DNA of 64,000 nt from Pelagihabitans sp965238025 (GCA_965238025.1 OZ250162.1:1922001-1986000), one strand, 5' to 3'. Shown: positions 8,249 to 17,689, numbered from the stretch's first letter. Translations and numbers: made by a program. Notes: a model not told the origin generated them from the sequence alone.

Positions 8249-10981
8249 ATGAAAAAGCGCATATTCAAAATCATCGGTATTGTATTACTATTGGTAGTTG
8301 GTTTGTTAGTTGCGGCTCCCTTTATATTGGAAGCAAAGGCTGGCGACTTAATCAAGAAGAACGTGAACAGTAATGTAAACGCGAGTTTGGATTTTAGCGA
8401 TGCTAACTTGAACCTGATCAGGAGTTTTCCGAATGCTGATGTAAGACTTCAAAATGTTACGCTGATTAATAAGGCTCCTTTTGAGGGGGATACCCTTTTC
8501 GCAGCAAAAGACCTGAGTCTGACGATGGGGATCAGTGAGCTTTTTAAAGATGCGGGGGAGCCCATCGGAATAAAAAATTTGAGGGCTGACGGAGCTAGGG
8601 TTCATGTGAAAGTGAATGAGGAAGAACTCGCCAATTATGAAATAGGAAAAGATACCGGTGGGTCAGAAACCAAATCAGAAGATACTGAAGGTTTTACCCT
8701 TGACCTGCAATCGTATGAAATACAAAACTCCGAAGTAATTTATGATGATCGGGCGGCCAAGGTATATCTGGTGGTTTCCGATATCCAACATACGGGTACG
8801 GGCGATTTATCCGCAACTACCTCTGAGCTCAATACGAAGACCGAAGCCACGGTCACCTTTGAGCTGGATAGTACCAATTACCTAAACAGGAACAAGATTA
8901 AACTGGACGCGCTTATCGGTATTGATCTAAAAGAAGATAAATACACCTTTCTGAAAAATGAGGCATTGCTAAATCAATTGCCATTGGTTTTTGATGGATA
9001 TGTAAAAGTTAATGAAGACAGTCAGCATATTGATATTAACTTTAAAACACCTTCCTCTGACTTTAAGAACTTTTTGGCCGTTATCCCGGGCCAATATTCA
9101 AAGGACATCGAGAAGGTACAGACCAGTGGGAATTTTATGGTGACCGGAAAATTCAACGGTCTGGTAGATGAAACCCATATTCCAAAATTTGACATCAAGA
9201 TCAATTCAGAAAATGCGTCGTTTAAGTACCCCGATTTGCCTAAATCGGTTCGCAATGTTTTTATAGATGTTGATGTGGTCAACTCAAACGGAATTGTGGA
9301 CGATACCTATGTGAATATCGATAAGCTTTCCTTTATGATCGATCAGGACAAGTTCAATATGGTTGCCAAGGTCAGAGAGCTTATGGGCAATACCAAGGTC
9401 GAGGCACATTTGGACGGTAACATGAATCTCGCCAACATTTCCAAAGCATATCCAATACCGGCTGACCTGGATTTAAAAGGTATTTTAAATGCAGATATTA
9501 CTACCGCCTTTGATATGGCATCGGTAGAAAAGAAACAATACGCAAGTACGAAGACGGCTGGCACTATGAGCCTTAAAGATTTCGAATACAAGTCGGCCGA
9601 AATTCCTAATCCCGTACGATTGAAATCCACTGCATTGACCTTCAACCCAGAAACGGTTACCCTTAATGAATTGAATGGTACAACTGGAAAAACCGATTTT
9701 AATGCCACGGGTACGATCAACAATTTCTTAGGATATCTGTTTAATGATGAAAAGGTAGAAGGAAACTTTAACTTGAATTCCAACACATTTGCCTTGAATG
9801 ACTTTATGGTGGCCGAAGAAGTTTCAGAAGAAGGTAAGAGCACCTCTGCAGAAGATAGTGAACCTATATCCGTAGAAGAAAAAATCAAGATACCTTCTTT
9901 TTTAGATGCTAACATTAATGCCGCTGCCAATACTGTTTTATATGATAATCTTGTATTGAAAGATGTAAAGGGCAACCTTCGTATTAAAGACGAGAAGGCC
10001 ATATTGAGCAATATGAGTTCCTCGATTTTTAACGGTAAATTGAATTTTGATGGTGAAGTTTCCACCAAAAATGAAACGCCCACATTTGCCATGAAACTAG
10101 GAATGGATCAATTGCAGATAGGGGAGACGTTTAAAGCCTTGGAGCTTTTTGACGTTTTGGCGCCGGTTGCAAGTATTCTAAGAGGAAAGTTGAACTCAGA
10201 TGTGGTGCTCTCCGGAAACCTGACCGATGATTTTACGCCCGACCTCACCAATCTTTCAGGAAATGTATTAGCGCATCTATTGGCAACGGATATCAATACG
10301 GAAAAGGCAAACTTGCTAACGGCCTTGGGCAGCAAACTTGATTTTATAAAGACGGATAAATTGGATTTAAAAGGCCTAAAGACCGCATTGAATTTCGAGG
10401 ATGGTGTGGTAAAAGTAAAGCCCTTTACCATTACCTATGAGGATATTGCTATCAAGGTAGATGGGAGCCATACCTTTGATCGAAAATTGAATTATAAGGC
10501 AACAATGCAGGTGCCGGCAAAATACTTAGGGAATGAGGTAAACAATCTTATTGCTAAAATCGGGGAAGACGAACTGAAAGATTTGACCATCCCTGTGATA
10601 GCTAATATTGGTGGAGCTTACACCAGCCCGAACGTAACCACCGATATGACGTCAGGAGTTAAAAACCTTACGAACCAATTGATCGAGATTCAAAAACAAA
10701 AATTACTCAATAAAGGAAAAGACAAGGCCGTAGACCTTTTAGAAGGAGTTTTAACTGGGGGGACCTCTGAAACCGATTCGACCAAAACTACAGATTCAGG
10801 TCAAGATGTTGTAAAAGATGTCTTAGGCGGAATACTGGGTGGCAAACCGAAAGATACAACCGAAATCCAAGTCGATTCCGTGCCTGTAAAAAAGGAGGAA
10901 GATGTAGTAAAGGAAAAGGCCAAAGATATTCTAGGAGGTATTTTTGGCAACAAAAAAAAGAAGACCGATTCAGTAAATTAG
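8249..10981 (+). CDS. AsmA-family envelope protein
   Basis: A 910-aa protein with an N-terminal membrane anchor (residues about 5-27) followed by long beta-rich periplasmic sequence. The opening (LEAKAGDLIKKNVNSNVNASLDFSDANL, then LIRSFPNADVRLQNV) is typical of AsmA proteins of Bacteroidetes. Family members act in the envelope and are thought to bridge inner and outer membranes for lipid movement. The C-terminal 100 residues are low-complexity with repeated DVLGGILGGK / DILGGIFGNK motifs and many Lys and Asp. The last 32 codons, stop and trailer are tandemly duplicated just downstream (10883-11130), without extending the gene. Confidence 0.85.
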   Translation: MKKRIFKIIGIVLLLVVGLLVAAPFILEAKAGDLIKKNVNSNVNASLDFSDANLNLIRSFPNADVRLQNVTLINKAPFEGDTLFAAKDLSLTMGISELFKDAGEPIGIKNLRADGARVHVKVNEEELANYEIGKDTGGSETKSEDTEGFTLDLQSYEIQNSEVIYDDRAAKVYLVVSDIQHTGTGDLSATTSELNTKTEATVTFELDSTNYLNRNKIKLDALIGIDLKEDKYTFLKNEALLNQLPLVFDGYVKVNEDSQHIDINFKTPSSDFKNFLAVIPGQYSKDIEKVQTSGNFMVTGKFNGLVDETHIPKFDIKINSENASFKYPDLPKSVRNVFIDVDVVNSNGIVDDTYVNIDKLSFMIDQDKFNMVAKVRELMGNTKVEAHLDGNMNLANISKAYPIPADLDLKGILNADITTAFDMASVEKKQYASTKTAGTMSLKDFEYKSAEIPNPVRLKSTALTFNPETVTLNELNGTTGKTDFNATGTINNFLGYLFNDEKVEGNFNLNSNTFALNDFMVAEEVSEEGKSTSAEDSEPISVEEKIKIPSFLDANINAAANTVLYDNLVLKDVKGNLRIKDEKAILSNMSSSIFNGKLNFDGEVSTKNETPTFAMKLGMDQLQIGETFKALELFDVLAPVASILRGKLNSDVVLSGNLTDDFTPDLTNLSGNVLAHLLATDINTEKANLLTALGSKLDFIKTDKLDLKGLKTALNFEDGVVKVKPFTITYEDIAIKVDGSHTFDRKLNYKATMQVPAKYLGNEVNNLIAKIGEDELKDLTIPVIANIGGAYTSPNVTTDMTSGVKNLTNQLIEIQKQKLLNKGKDKAVDLLEGVLTGGTSETDSTKTTDSGQDVVKDVLGGILGGKPKDTTEIQVDSVPVKKEEDVVKEKAKDILGGIFGNKKKKTDSVN

Positions 10982-11130
10982 TTTATACAATAAGATTAGG
11001 CTCTTTACCTGTAAAAAAGGAGGAAGATGTAGTAAAGGAAAAGGCCAAAGATATTCTAGGAGGTATTTTTGGCAACAAAAAAAGAAGACCGATTCAGTAA
11101 ATTAGTTTATACAATAAGATTAGGCTCTTT
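10883..11130 (+). repeat. Tandem duplication, 125-bp unit, of the asmA-like 3' end
   Basis: Bases 10883-11006 recur at 11008-11130 with one difference: an A8 run in copy 1 is A7 in copy 2. Each copy holds the last 32 codons of the AsmA-like gene, its stop codon and about 26 bp of trailer. The second copy has no start codon context and the lost A would also shift its frame, so it is a dead remnant. Confidence 0.97.
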
Positions 11131-11209
11131 TGAACGAATAAACAATAATTCTTTTCCTGGCCTTGGGTAAAATCCTTATTTTAAAACCATCAAAAACTAA
11201 CCGATTAGA

Positions 11210-11908
11210 ATGAGTTTTCTTGCAAAACTATTTATAAATGGTCGATCGATTAATATTTTGGATACGAACATACGGTTCTACCAAGAGGTCAATCCAGCCA
11301 ATTTTAAACCGGCTTCCCTACCTATGGGAGGTGTATTCAACCTAAAAGTAGAGGCCGATGGGACAACCGACCTTTTGACCTATGCCCTTTCACCCGGTAT
11401 GATGTGCGAGGGCTACATTCGTTTCTATAAAAGGGACGGTTTGTCAAAAATGATGGACTATGAGTTCTTCGATACGCACGTAGTGAGATATCAACGCAAT
11501 TTTAATGGCTATTACGGCAAAGTTACCACCGACGAATTTGTGCTTTCGCCGGGTATACTCCGGATAGGGGATGCAGTCTATGAAAAATCGTGGAAGATTT
11601 CGGATTTGGACGCAAAGGACGCGCCCGTACCAGTTCCTGAACCAAAAAAAGAACCTTTGGTCAAGGACTATTATATTACTGATAAGGATGGCAATCGCAT
11701 TGAAGAAACCCGCATAGGTGAGAAGATAACCCTAAACATTAAAACACAGGATATGATCGGGGAAACGATGACAATTAATTTGAGTGACCCAACGGCCGAT
11801 TTTATATATATGGGCCAAGTTTTGGAAAACGATACCCTAAAAGATTTGACGATTGGTAAGAATATGGAGAAAATCGAGTTGGAAGTGGTGGAACAAAAAG
11901 AAGATTAA
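11210..11908 (+). CDS. tssD: Type VI secretion tube protein TssD (Hcp-like) with C-terminal extension
   Basis: The first ~128 residues match the Bacteroidetes TssD family, the Hcp-like ring protein of T6SS-iii: MSFLAKLFINGR start, PMGGVFNLKVEADGTTDLL, TYALSPGMMCEGYIRFYKRD and a FDTHVVRY strand followed by LSPGILRI. Standard TssD ends about there; this one carries about 100 extra residues after a Pro/Lys linker (PVPVPEPKKEP), beginning YYITDKDGNRIEETRIGEK. The extension may load or display cargo (inference). Its stop overlaps the next start (TAATG), indicating translational coupling to the effector-like gene. No sheath, baseplate or membrane-complex genes are in the window. Confidence 0.8.
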   Translation: MSFLAKLFINGRSINILDTNIRFYQEVNPANFKPASLPMGGVFNLKVEADGTTDLLTYALSPGMMCEGYIRFYKRDGLSKMMDYEFFDTHVVRYQRNFNGYYGKVTTDEFVLSPGILRIGDAVYEKSWKISDLDAKDAPVPVPEPKKEPLVKDYYITDKDGNRIEETRIGEKITLNIKTQDMIGETMTINLSDPTADFIYMGQVLENDTLKDLTIGKNMEKIELEVVEQKED

Positions 11909-13275
11909 TGGCAGAGAATACGTTTAAGTTGGCAGTAGCCGGACAGACCTTAACAGCCAGTGTTCAAGTTGTACCTTCTCCCAAGGTACTGGTTGATTTT
12001 AGACCTCATAGTGGTTGGACAGGTGAGTTTGGTTTTGACTGGATGCGTGTTGAAGATACCAAAATAGACGGGGATGTGGAGTACGAAAAAAATGTCGGTG
12101 CATATGGGAAAAAGTACGCAACACAAACAGGAGCGGTTTTTACGGCCAAAAAATTTACTGATCTGGAAAAATTGTACAATCCTGAAAATATTAATGGTAG
12201 AAAAGACGGTTCGGGCAATTTGCTCAAATACTTCACACCATGGCTTAGCCTATATAGAAAGCCGGGTGCCAAGGTTGCTCCGGTGGCTAAACTTGAGTTA
12301 TTGGCCGATGTTGATCATGAGCCCGATGAAATCTATTTAGAATTTAAGAAAGAATTTTTTGATACGGTAGGAGCAAAAGAATCCCCTGAGGATCCAGATT
12401 TTAAAAGACTGGTAATGCCAGCCGCATTTATGGCAAAGACAAAAAAAGGAAAACCCAACAAGGCCGATGTTTCCCTAAAATGTATCTCCACTTTTTCAAG
12501 TGATGAAACCATAAAAGTATGGTCGATAAAAAATAAACCGGATGGAACCCCTGATACCCCAATATTATCTGGTCGCTTAAAAGTGAAAGCAAATAGCAAG
12601 TCCGAACGAAGGGAAGCTAAGATTGTATTCGTTAATGTAAGGACTAAAATTAACGCTACAAAAAAGGACGGCATTACCTCTGCCAAGAAAGTTGTCCAAG
12701 AAAATTATTTGTCACCTTTTCTAAAACAGGCTTTGATCAATCCTAAAATAGCAAATGAAAATTTTGACTTATTTGATGATACTGTCAAAGTGGTACAGAA
12801 GTTGAACAAGGATTATACGCTCTCTAGGGGTAAATCAAAGGTATTTCACAAATATAGTAATAGTGGAGGGGATAGTTTGGTGGTTTTTCTTAACAAACAA
12901 TTTGATACGAATCCTGCTTTTTCAAAATACAAAGATTATTATAGGGTGTTTTTCTTGGGTGAGGATGGAGGTCGGATGAGCGGAAAAAAATATGTTGGAT
13001 TAGGAGGTCATGCAAATGGAATACCTTCGAAAGAATGTATTATGTATGCTAACCCAATGAAATTTTTTGTAGCTCATGAATTGATGCATTGTATGGGATT
13101 ATACCATAGCTTTGATAACAAAGGAACACATACGTTTAAAATTGGTCAAACAGAAAATATAATGGATTATTCTCATATTTCTACATATGCTACACCTAAC
13201 GGAACCTTGACCCAGATAAGTACTTGGAAATGGCAGTGGGGCATTTTAAAAAACAGCAATGAGAAAGAAGCTTAA
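11908..13275 (+). CDS. Putative T6SS effector with C-terminal metzincin-type metalloprotease
   Basis: A 455-aa protein without signal peptide. Residues about 28-280 (FRPHSGWTGEFGFDWMR, then YFTPWLSLYRKP and a beta-rich middle) resemble a domain I recall at the N-terminus of several Bacteroidetes T6SS-associated proteins. The C-terminal part carries HELMHCMGLYHSF: zinc ligands His390, His394 and His400, catalytic Glu391, i.e. HExxHxxGxxH of metzincins, followed by a Met-turn candidate NIMDYS (Met419). It is coupled to tssD upstream and lies 2 nt before a lipoprotein gene. The C-terminal coding DNA looks more AT-rich than the N-terminal part. An antibacterial or anti-eukaryotic protease role is inference. 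Confidence 0.72.
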   Translation: MAENTFKLAVAGQTLTASVQVVPSPKVLVDFRPHSGWTGEFGFDWMRVEDTKIDGDVEYEKNVGAYGKKYATQTGAVFTAKKFTDLEKLYNPENINGRKDGSGNLLKYFTPWLSLYRKPGAKVAPVAKLELLADVDHEPDEIYLEFKKEFFDTVGAKESPEDPDFKRLVMPAAFMAKTKKGKPNKADVSLKCISTFSSDETIKVWSIKNKPDGTPDTPILSGRLKVKANSKSERREAKIVFVNVRTKINATKKDGITSAKKVVQENYLSPFLKQALINPKIANENFDLFDDTVKVVQKLNKDYTLSRGKSKVFHKYSNSGGDSLVVFLNKQFDTNPAFSKYKDYYRVFFLGEDGGRMSGKKYVGLGGHANGIPSKECIMYANPMKFFVAHELMHCMGLYHSFDNKGTHTFKIGQTENIMDYSHISTYATPNGTLTQISTWKWQWGILKNSNEKEA

Positions 13276-13277
13276 TT

Positions 13278-13994
13278 ATGAAAGCAACTATTTTAACCTT
13301 ATTACTTATAACAACATTAAGCTGTAAATCACAGCGCAATAAAATTGAAGGAATGGATACTGCTAAAAACATGGAAAAAGTTAAGGAACAAGCTCTTGTT
13401 TTAAAACAAGCGGACACGGTAATGATGAAAAATGGTAAGCTTGATATATCCACCCTTACCCAAAAAGGAATCGCAACTAATTCGAATACATTAACAGACG
13501 ATGGCTGGGTAAGTTCCACCGCATATAGTTATGAGGAAAACTTGCCTAGTGGCTTATACGTATATGTAACCGGGAACGAAGTTAGTGGTTATAATAAAAC
13601 AGTAAGAGAAAAGGACAATCGATTTGAAATGTATTCGGAGTATTACCCTTCCGGAGAAACAAAACAAATAGGAAAACTTTTCACTAATGAATTTACGGCA
13701 GGAGTATGGTACTGGTTTTCAGAATCTGGGGAGTTGAAAAAATATGAGGATTATGACACGCCCTATAAATTTTCTTGGGAAGACCTAAAACTTTTTTTGA
13801 AAGACAAAAAGATAAAAAATGCAGATATACATCAGATAGGTAGGGCAATACAAGATAATGTGCCGCTTTGGTATGTTAGCTTTAAGACAAAGGAACTACA
13901 AAATTCCGATAATGTATGGGAATATGTACTTAATGGTATTGATGGGGAATTGGTAAAAAAAGAATTATTGGATATTTCGCGAGAATTGGACTAA
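13278..13994 (+). CDS. Lipoprotein, candidate immunity protein for the metzincin effector
   Basis: A 238-aa protein with a lipoprotein signal (hydrophobic LTLLLITTLSC, lipid Cys at about residue 16, then KSQRN). It should sit on the periplasmic side of the envelope. The middle has aromatic-rich repeats resembling MORN/toxin-antidote type beta-hairpins (FEMYSEYYPSGETKQIGKLF, then GVWYWFSESGELKKYEDYD). It starts 2 nt after the effector gene, the usual position of an immunity gene. Function is inferred from position only; it has no recognised catalytic motif. An ordinary envelope lipoprotein is the alternative. Confidence 0.55.
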   Translation: MKATILTLLLITTLSCKSQRNKIEGMDTAKNMEKVKEQALVLKQADTVMMKNGKLDISTLTQKGIATNSNTLTDDGWVSSTAYSYEENLPSGLYVYVTGNEVSGYNKTVREKDNRFEMYSEYYPSGETKQIGKLFTNEFTAGVWYWFSESGELKKYEDYDTPYKFSWEDLKLFLKDKKIKNADIHQIGRAIQDNVPLWYVSFKTKELQNSDNVWEYVLNGIDGELVKKELLDISRELD

Positions 13995-14031
13995 AGTAAG
14001 AAGGGTTTTATTAAAAACGTGTAATAAGAAA

Positions 14032-14826
14032 TTAACCAATTCCCAACCCCACATAATACCCTTCATTCCCCCTAACATTAAAGACAGTGTTGTCTTCAAA
14101 GATGAGGTACTGTCCTTTTATACCTTTTAAAACCCCTTGGTAGTCCGGAGTTTTGTCCAAATTCAAACTCTTCACCTTTTCCGGATAGCGCAATACGGGA
14201 AACTCCAAGTGAGTTTCCTGGTTTTGTTCAATAAAGTATTCTGAAACGGTTTCCGGGATGTATTGTTTGAGTTTATTTCGCCATTCGACCAAGTTTTCAT
14301 CTTCAACTGTATTAGTAAGCATTTTACGCCAATTGGTCTTATCTCCAACATGGTCTTTAAGGGCGACCTCGGTAATACCTGCCAAATAACGATTCGGTAC
14401 TTCCACAATCTCAATAGCCTCGTGGGCGCCTTGATCTATCCAGCGCGTAGGCACTTGGGTCTTGCGGGTTACCCCCACCTTTATATTGCTAGAATTGGCC
14501 AGATATACGATGTGCGGTTGCAATTGAACTTTTTTCTCATACTCCAAATCCCTATCCTCTTTGCCTAGATGGGCGGTGCTAAGTTCTGGTCTCATAATCC
14601 AGTCCCCGGCTGTGGGAATCTCATAAAAACAACTTTTACAAAACCCTTGTCGATATATGGTTCTATCATTGCCGCAATTTAAGCACTGGTGCTTTATAAA
14701 GTTGATTTTCAGACTTTTGCCGAGCACTTGGTTTACATTTAAGAAATCAGCGTCGAAAACCATGAAATATTGAATTGGGCTTCCAATCTCTGTTTGCATT
14801 TTTCGTAAAACCCCTTCGTACTGCAT
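14032..14826 (-). CDS. DUF2797 family protein with zinc-finger motif
   Basis: A 264-aa protein of unknown function, cytosolic by absence of signal or membrane segments. It has a C-x2-C...C-x2-C cluster (CLNCGNDRTIYRQGFCKSCF) near residues 50-70, likely a structural zinc site, and the family stretch VYLANSSNIKVGVTRKTQVPTRWIDQGA. The start at 14826 (MQYEGVLRKM) is preferred to 14877, because the upstream extension would overlap the divergent GH3 gene's leader and has no family look. It converges with the candidate immunity gene with 37 bp between. Confidence 0.78.
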   Translation of the reverse strand: MQYEGVLRKMQTEIGSPIQYFMVFDADFLNVNQVLGKSLKINFIKHQCLNCGNDRTIYRQGFCKSCFYEIPTAGDWIMRPELSTAHLGKEDRDLEYEKKVQLQPHIVYLANSSNIKVGVTRKTQVPTRWIDQGAHEAIEIVEVPNRYLAGITEVALKDHVGDKTNWRKMLTNTVEDENLVEWRNKLKQYIPETVSEYFIEQNQETHLEFPVLRYPEKVKSLNLDKTPDYQGVLKGIKGQYLIFEDNTVFNVRGNEGYYVGLGIG

Positions 14827-14917
14827 AAATAGAATTTCTAATTTGAAAATGATAAGTTTAAAGGCTAAATTTAGCAATGAACTCGTTCAAAGGAGTTCAA
14901 TACCAAAGATACCTAAA

Positions 14918-16432
14918 ATGCCTATACCTTTATTTAATTCAATAGCTTCCTGGTTGCTTAAAAAGCGATATCATCAGATAGAACTTTTTCTGAAATACCC
15001 AGGGGAAGTACAGGAAGAGGTGTTACACCAATTGCTCGAAATTGCAGAGGATACTGAAATCGGTAAAAGGTATGAATTCGAGTCGATTACCAATTATGAA
15101 ACTTTTAGAAGTAGGGTTCCCATTGTGACCTATGAACAGATAGAACCCATAATCGAACGGACCAGAAAAGGGGAGCAGAATGTATTTTGGCCAACAACAA
15201 TCAAATGGTTTGCCAAGAGTAGCGGTACCACAAATGCCAAAAGCAAATTCATTCCGGTAAGTGAAGAAGCGTTGGAAGACTGTCACTTTAAATCGGGAAA
15301 AGATATGTTGTGCCTGTATCTCAACAATAACGAGAACTCTCAATTGTTTACCGGGAAAGGTTTGCGCTTGGGCGGGAGCAAGGAACTCTATGAAGACAAT
15401 GGATCCTTTTTTGGGGATCTTTCGGCCATCCTAATAGATAATATGCCCTTATGGGCAGAGTTGAGTAGCACACCCAGTAGCAAGGTCTCATTAATGAGTG
15501 AATGGGAAAAGAAACTACCGGCAATTATCAAGGAAAGTACCGAAGAAAAGGTTACCAGCCTGTCTGGGGTACCTTCATGGATGCTGGTACTATTGAATGG
15601 TGTTCTAGAAAAAACCGGTAAAAATCACCTTTTCGAGGTATGGGAACATCTGGAGGTTTATTTTCATGGGGGTGTAAGTTTTAATCCCTATCGGGAACAG
15701 TACGAAAAATTGTTACCGCGAAAGAGCTTCAAATATTACGAAATCTATAATGCCTCTGAAGGTTTCTTTGCGATACAAGATCGCAATGATGCCAACGATC
15801 TGTTATTGATGCTTGACTATGGTATTTTCTATGAATTCATTCCCATGGATGAGTATGGTACCCCAAAGGAAAAGGCAATTCCCTTATGGGAAGTTGTGCT
15901 AGGCATAAACTACGCCATAATTATTACCACCAATTCGGGATTGTGGCGTTATAAAATCGGTGATACGGTGCGCTTCACCTCATTGGATCCCTACCGAATT
16001 CGGGTCACAGGGCGTACCAAACACCATATAAATGTATTCGGGGAGGAATTGATTATTGAAAATGCAGAGGAAGCCTTGAACAGCATATGCAAAAAGACGG
16101 GTGCTGAGATTATGGATTATACTGCAGGGCCAATTTTTATGAACGGCAGGGAAAAAGGTGCCCATGAATGGATTATTGAATTCAGGAAACAACCAGAGGA
16201 CCTGAATTACTTTATCGAATTTCTGGATAATGCCCTTAAATCTTTAAATTCGGATTATGAGGCCAAACGTTATAATAATACTACTTTGAAAATGCCCACC
16301 GTGCATATGGCACGGGAGAACCTTTTTTATGATTGGCTCAAGTCGAAGGACAAACTGGGAGGACAACATAAAATACCACGACTTTCCAATAAGAGGGATT
16401 ATATTGAAGAATTACTAGCCATGAATAGCTAG
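14918..16432 (+). CDS. GH3 auxin-responsive promoter family protein (acyl-adenylating fold)
   Basis: A 504-aa GH3-family protein. Plant relatives conjugate amino acids to hormone carboxylates through acyl-adenylate intermediates; the bacterial substrate is unknown. ATP-binding motifs are visible: FAKSSGTTNAKSKFIPVS near residues 90-107 (P-loop-like motif 1), YNASEGFFAIQD (motif 2) and YKIGDTVRF (motif 3). The start at 14918 (MPIPLFNSIASWLLKKR) is chosen since family proteins usually open this way; an in-frame ATG at 14843 would add 25 residues. The AraC regulator follows after 20 bp. Confidence 0.88.
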   Translation: MPIPLFNSIASWLLKKRYHQIELFLKYPGEVQEEVLHQLLEIAEDTEIGKRYEFESITNYETFRSRVPIVTYEQIEPIIERTRKGEQNVFWPTTIKWFAKSSGTTNAKSKFIPVSEEALEDCHFKSGKDMLCLYLNNNENSQLFTGKGLRLGGSKELYEDNGSFFGDLSAILIDNMPLWAELSSTPSSKVSLMSEWEKKLPAIIKESTEEKVTSLSGVPSWMLVLLNGVLEKTGKNHLFEVWEHLEVYFHGGVSFNPYREQYEKLLPRKSFKYYEIYNASEGFFAIQDRNDANDLLLMLDYGIFYEFIPMDEYGTPKEKAIPLWEVVLGINYAIIITTNSGLWRYKIGDTVRFTSLDPYRIRVTGRTKHHINVFGEELIIENAEEALNSICKKTGAEIMDYTAGPIFMNGREKGAHEWIIEFRKQPEDLNYFIEFLDNALKSLNSDYEAKRYNNTTLKMPTVHMARENLFYDWLKSKDKLGGQHKIPRLSNKRDYIEELLAMNS

Positions 16433-16452
16433 GTTATTATTCCATCGTATTT

Positions 16453-17592
16453 ATGAACTTATCTGCCATTCTTTATTTTCTTTTGGTTGCTGGCGCTGTT
16501 CAGGGATTTATTTTTAACATCGCTACCTTTCTGGCGCGGAAAAAAATAGAAAAACCCGTTATTTTTCTAAATCTTCTCGTGTTGTTCCTCTCATTGAACA
16601 ATTTGCAAACCTGGCTATTGGAAAAGGGTTTTGTTCCTGACCTTTTTTTTCTAAAACATTTCGTTTTCCCATGGTATGTACTGATACTCCCGATGTTTTA
16701 TGCCTTTTTAATTTACTATTTGGGTATTGAAAAAAGGCGAATGCCCTTTTTGGGTTTGACCATTGGCATCGTTATGGTAGAACTTATCGGCAGGACTATT
16801 GTTTTGATTTTAGTTCGCCATGGTGCCCTGGAAATATCGGTGATGCCCATGTACAATGCTATAGAAGATGCGGTCACCTTATTGTATTCTGTATTCATTT
16901 TTAGTAAAGCTGTTGATTTGATCTTCAGATATTCGAGCTTGTACCCAGAAATATTAGCGTACGATGATTTGAAATGGATCAAACGATTTATTAAATGGGG
17001 TGCGGTAATATTCGTTCTCTGGGGAATCGCGGTGCTTCTTAATATTTTTTCCAAAACAATTAAAGCACCAGGGAGCTACTACCCGTTGCGTATTGCTTCT
17101 TCAGTATTGATTTATTGGATAGGCTATCAGGCCTTTTTCAGATATGTGATATTAAAAGACAGAATAGTATTGAGGAAAGAAATGAGAAATAAGGGAGAGC
17201 TCAAAATTTTGAAAGCGCCCTTAAAAAGCAGCTCAATTATCCAGGTCGAAAAGCATGAAGAGGAGTTTAATGAAATACATAACGGTATTTTAGATGAACA
17301 AAAATACTTCAATCCCCAATTGAGTTTGGATATTCTTGCCGAAGAAATGAACATGAGTTCAGGAAAACTTTCAATGTTAATCAACCAGTTTAGCGGGAAA
17401 AACTTTTCGGACTATATCAATTCCCTTAGGGTAGAGGAAGCCAAAAAATTGTTGGCTACACCGGAATTTAAGACCTATACTATTGTTTCAATAGGTTTGG
17501 AATGTGGTTTTAACTCAAAATCTACCTTTTATACAGCTTTTAAGAAATTCACCGGCAAAACCCCCACACAGTACCGAAAGCAAAGGATTTAG
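16453..17592 (+). CDS. Membrane-anchored AraC-family transcriptional regulator
   Basis: A 379-aa protein. Residues 1 to about 235 hold seven or so hydrophobic segments, followed by a linker and a C-terminal AraC HTH domain (about 285-379): LSLDILAEEMNMSSGKLSMLI (first HTH), FSDYINSLRVEEAKKLL, and SIGLECGFNSKSTFYTAFKKFTGKTPTQYRK (second HTH, family signature). Such proteins couple a membrane sensor domain directly to DNA binding. The two promoters immediately downstream (17604-17666 and 18499-18560) share an inverted repeat adjoining the promoter and are its likely targets (inference). Confidence 0.9.
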   Translation: MNLSAILYFLLVAGAVQGFIFNIATFLARKKIEKPVIFLNLLVLFLSLNNLQTWLLEKGFVPDLFFLKHFVFPWYVLILPMFYAFLIYYLGIEKRRMPFLGLTIGIVMVELIGRTIVLILVRHGALEISVMPMYNAIEDAVTLLYSVFIFSKAVDLIFRYSSLYPEILAYDDLKWIKRFIKWGAVIFVLWGIAVLLNIFSKTIKAPGSYYPLRIASSVLIYWIGYQAFFRYVILKDRIVLRKEMRNKGELKILKAPLKSSSIIQVEKHEEEFNEIHNGILDEQKYFNPQLSLDILAEEMNMSSGKLSMLINQFSGKNFSDYINSLRVEEAKKLLATPEFKTYTIVSIGLECGFNSKSTFYTAFKKFTGKTPTQYRKQRI

Positions 17593-17603
17593 CGCATTTA
17601 ACT

Positions 17604-17666
17604 TGTCCGAATTTTTTCAATTTGGATAATCTCGGACATTGTATGTCTTCTTCTCATTTAGTTTCG
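17604..17666 (+). promoter_or_regulatory. Promoter 1 with inverted-repeat operator, likely AraC-controlled
   Basis: TGTCCGA (17604-17610), 21 nt, TCGGACA (17632-17638): a perfect 7-bp inverted repeat. It abuts TTG (17639-17641), and 17 nt later comes TAGTTTCG (17659-17666), a near match to TAnnTTTG. The lipoprotein ATG is 24 nt from the end of the -7 box. The arrangement, operator directly upstream of the -33 region, suits an activator. The same layout recurs at 18499. Confidence 0.6.
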
Positions 17667-17689
17667 ATATAAACTTTAAGATCTTTATT

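Noticed and set aside
9343..10092. Long minus-strand ORF (249 aa) inside the AsmA-like gene
   Set aside because: It is antisense to a clear protein-coding frame, has no recognisable domain and no start context.
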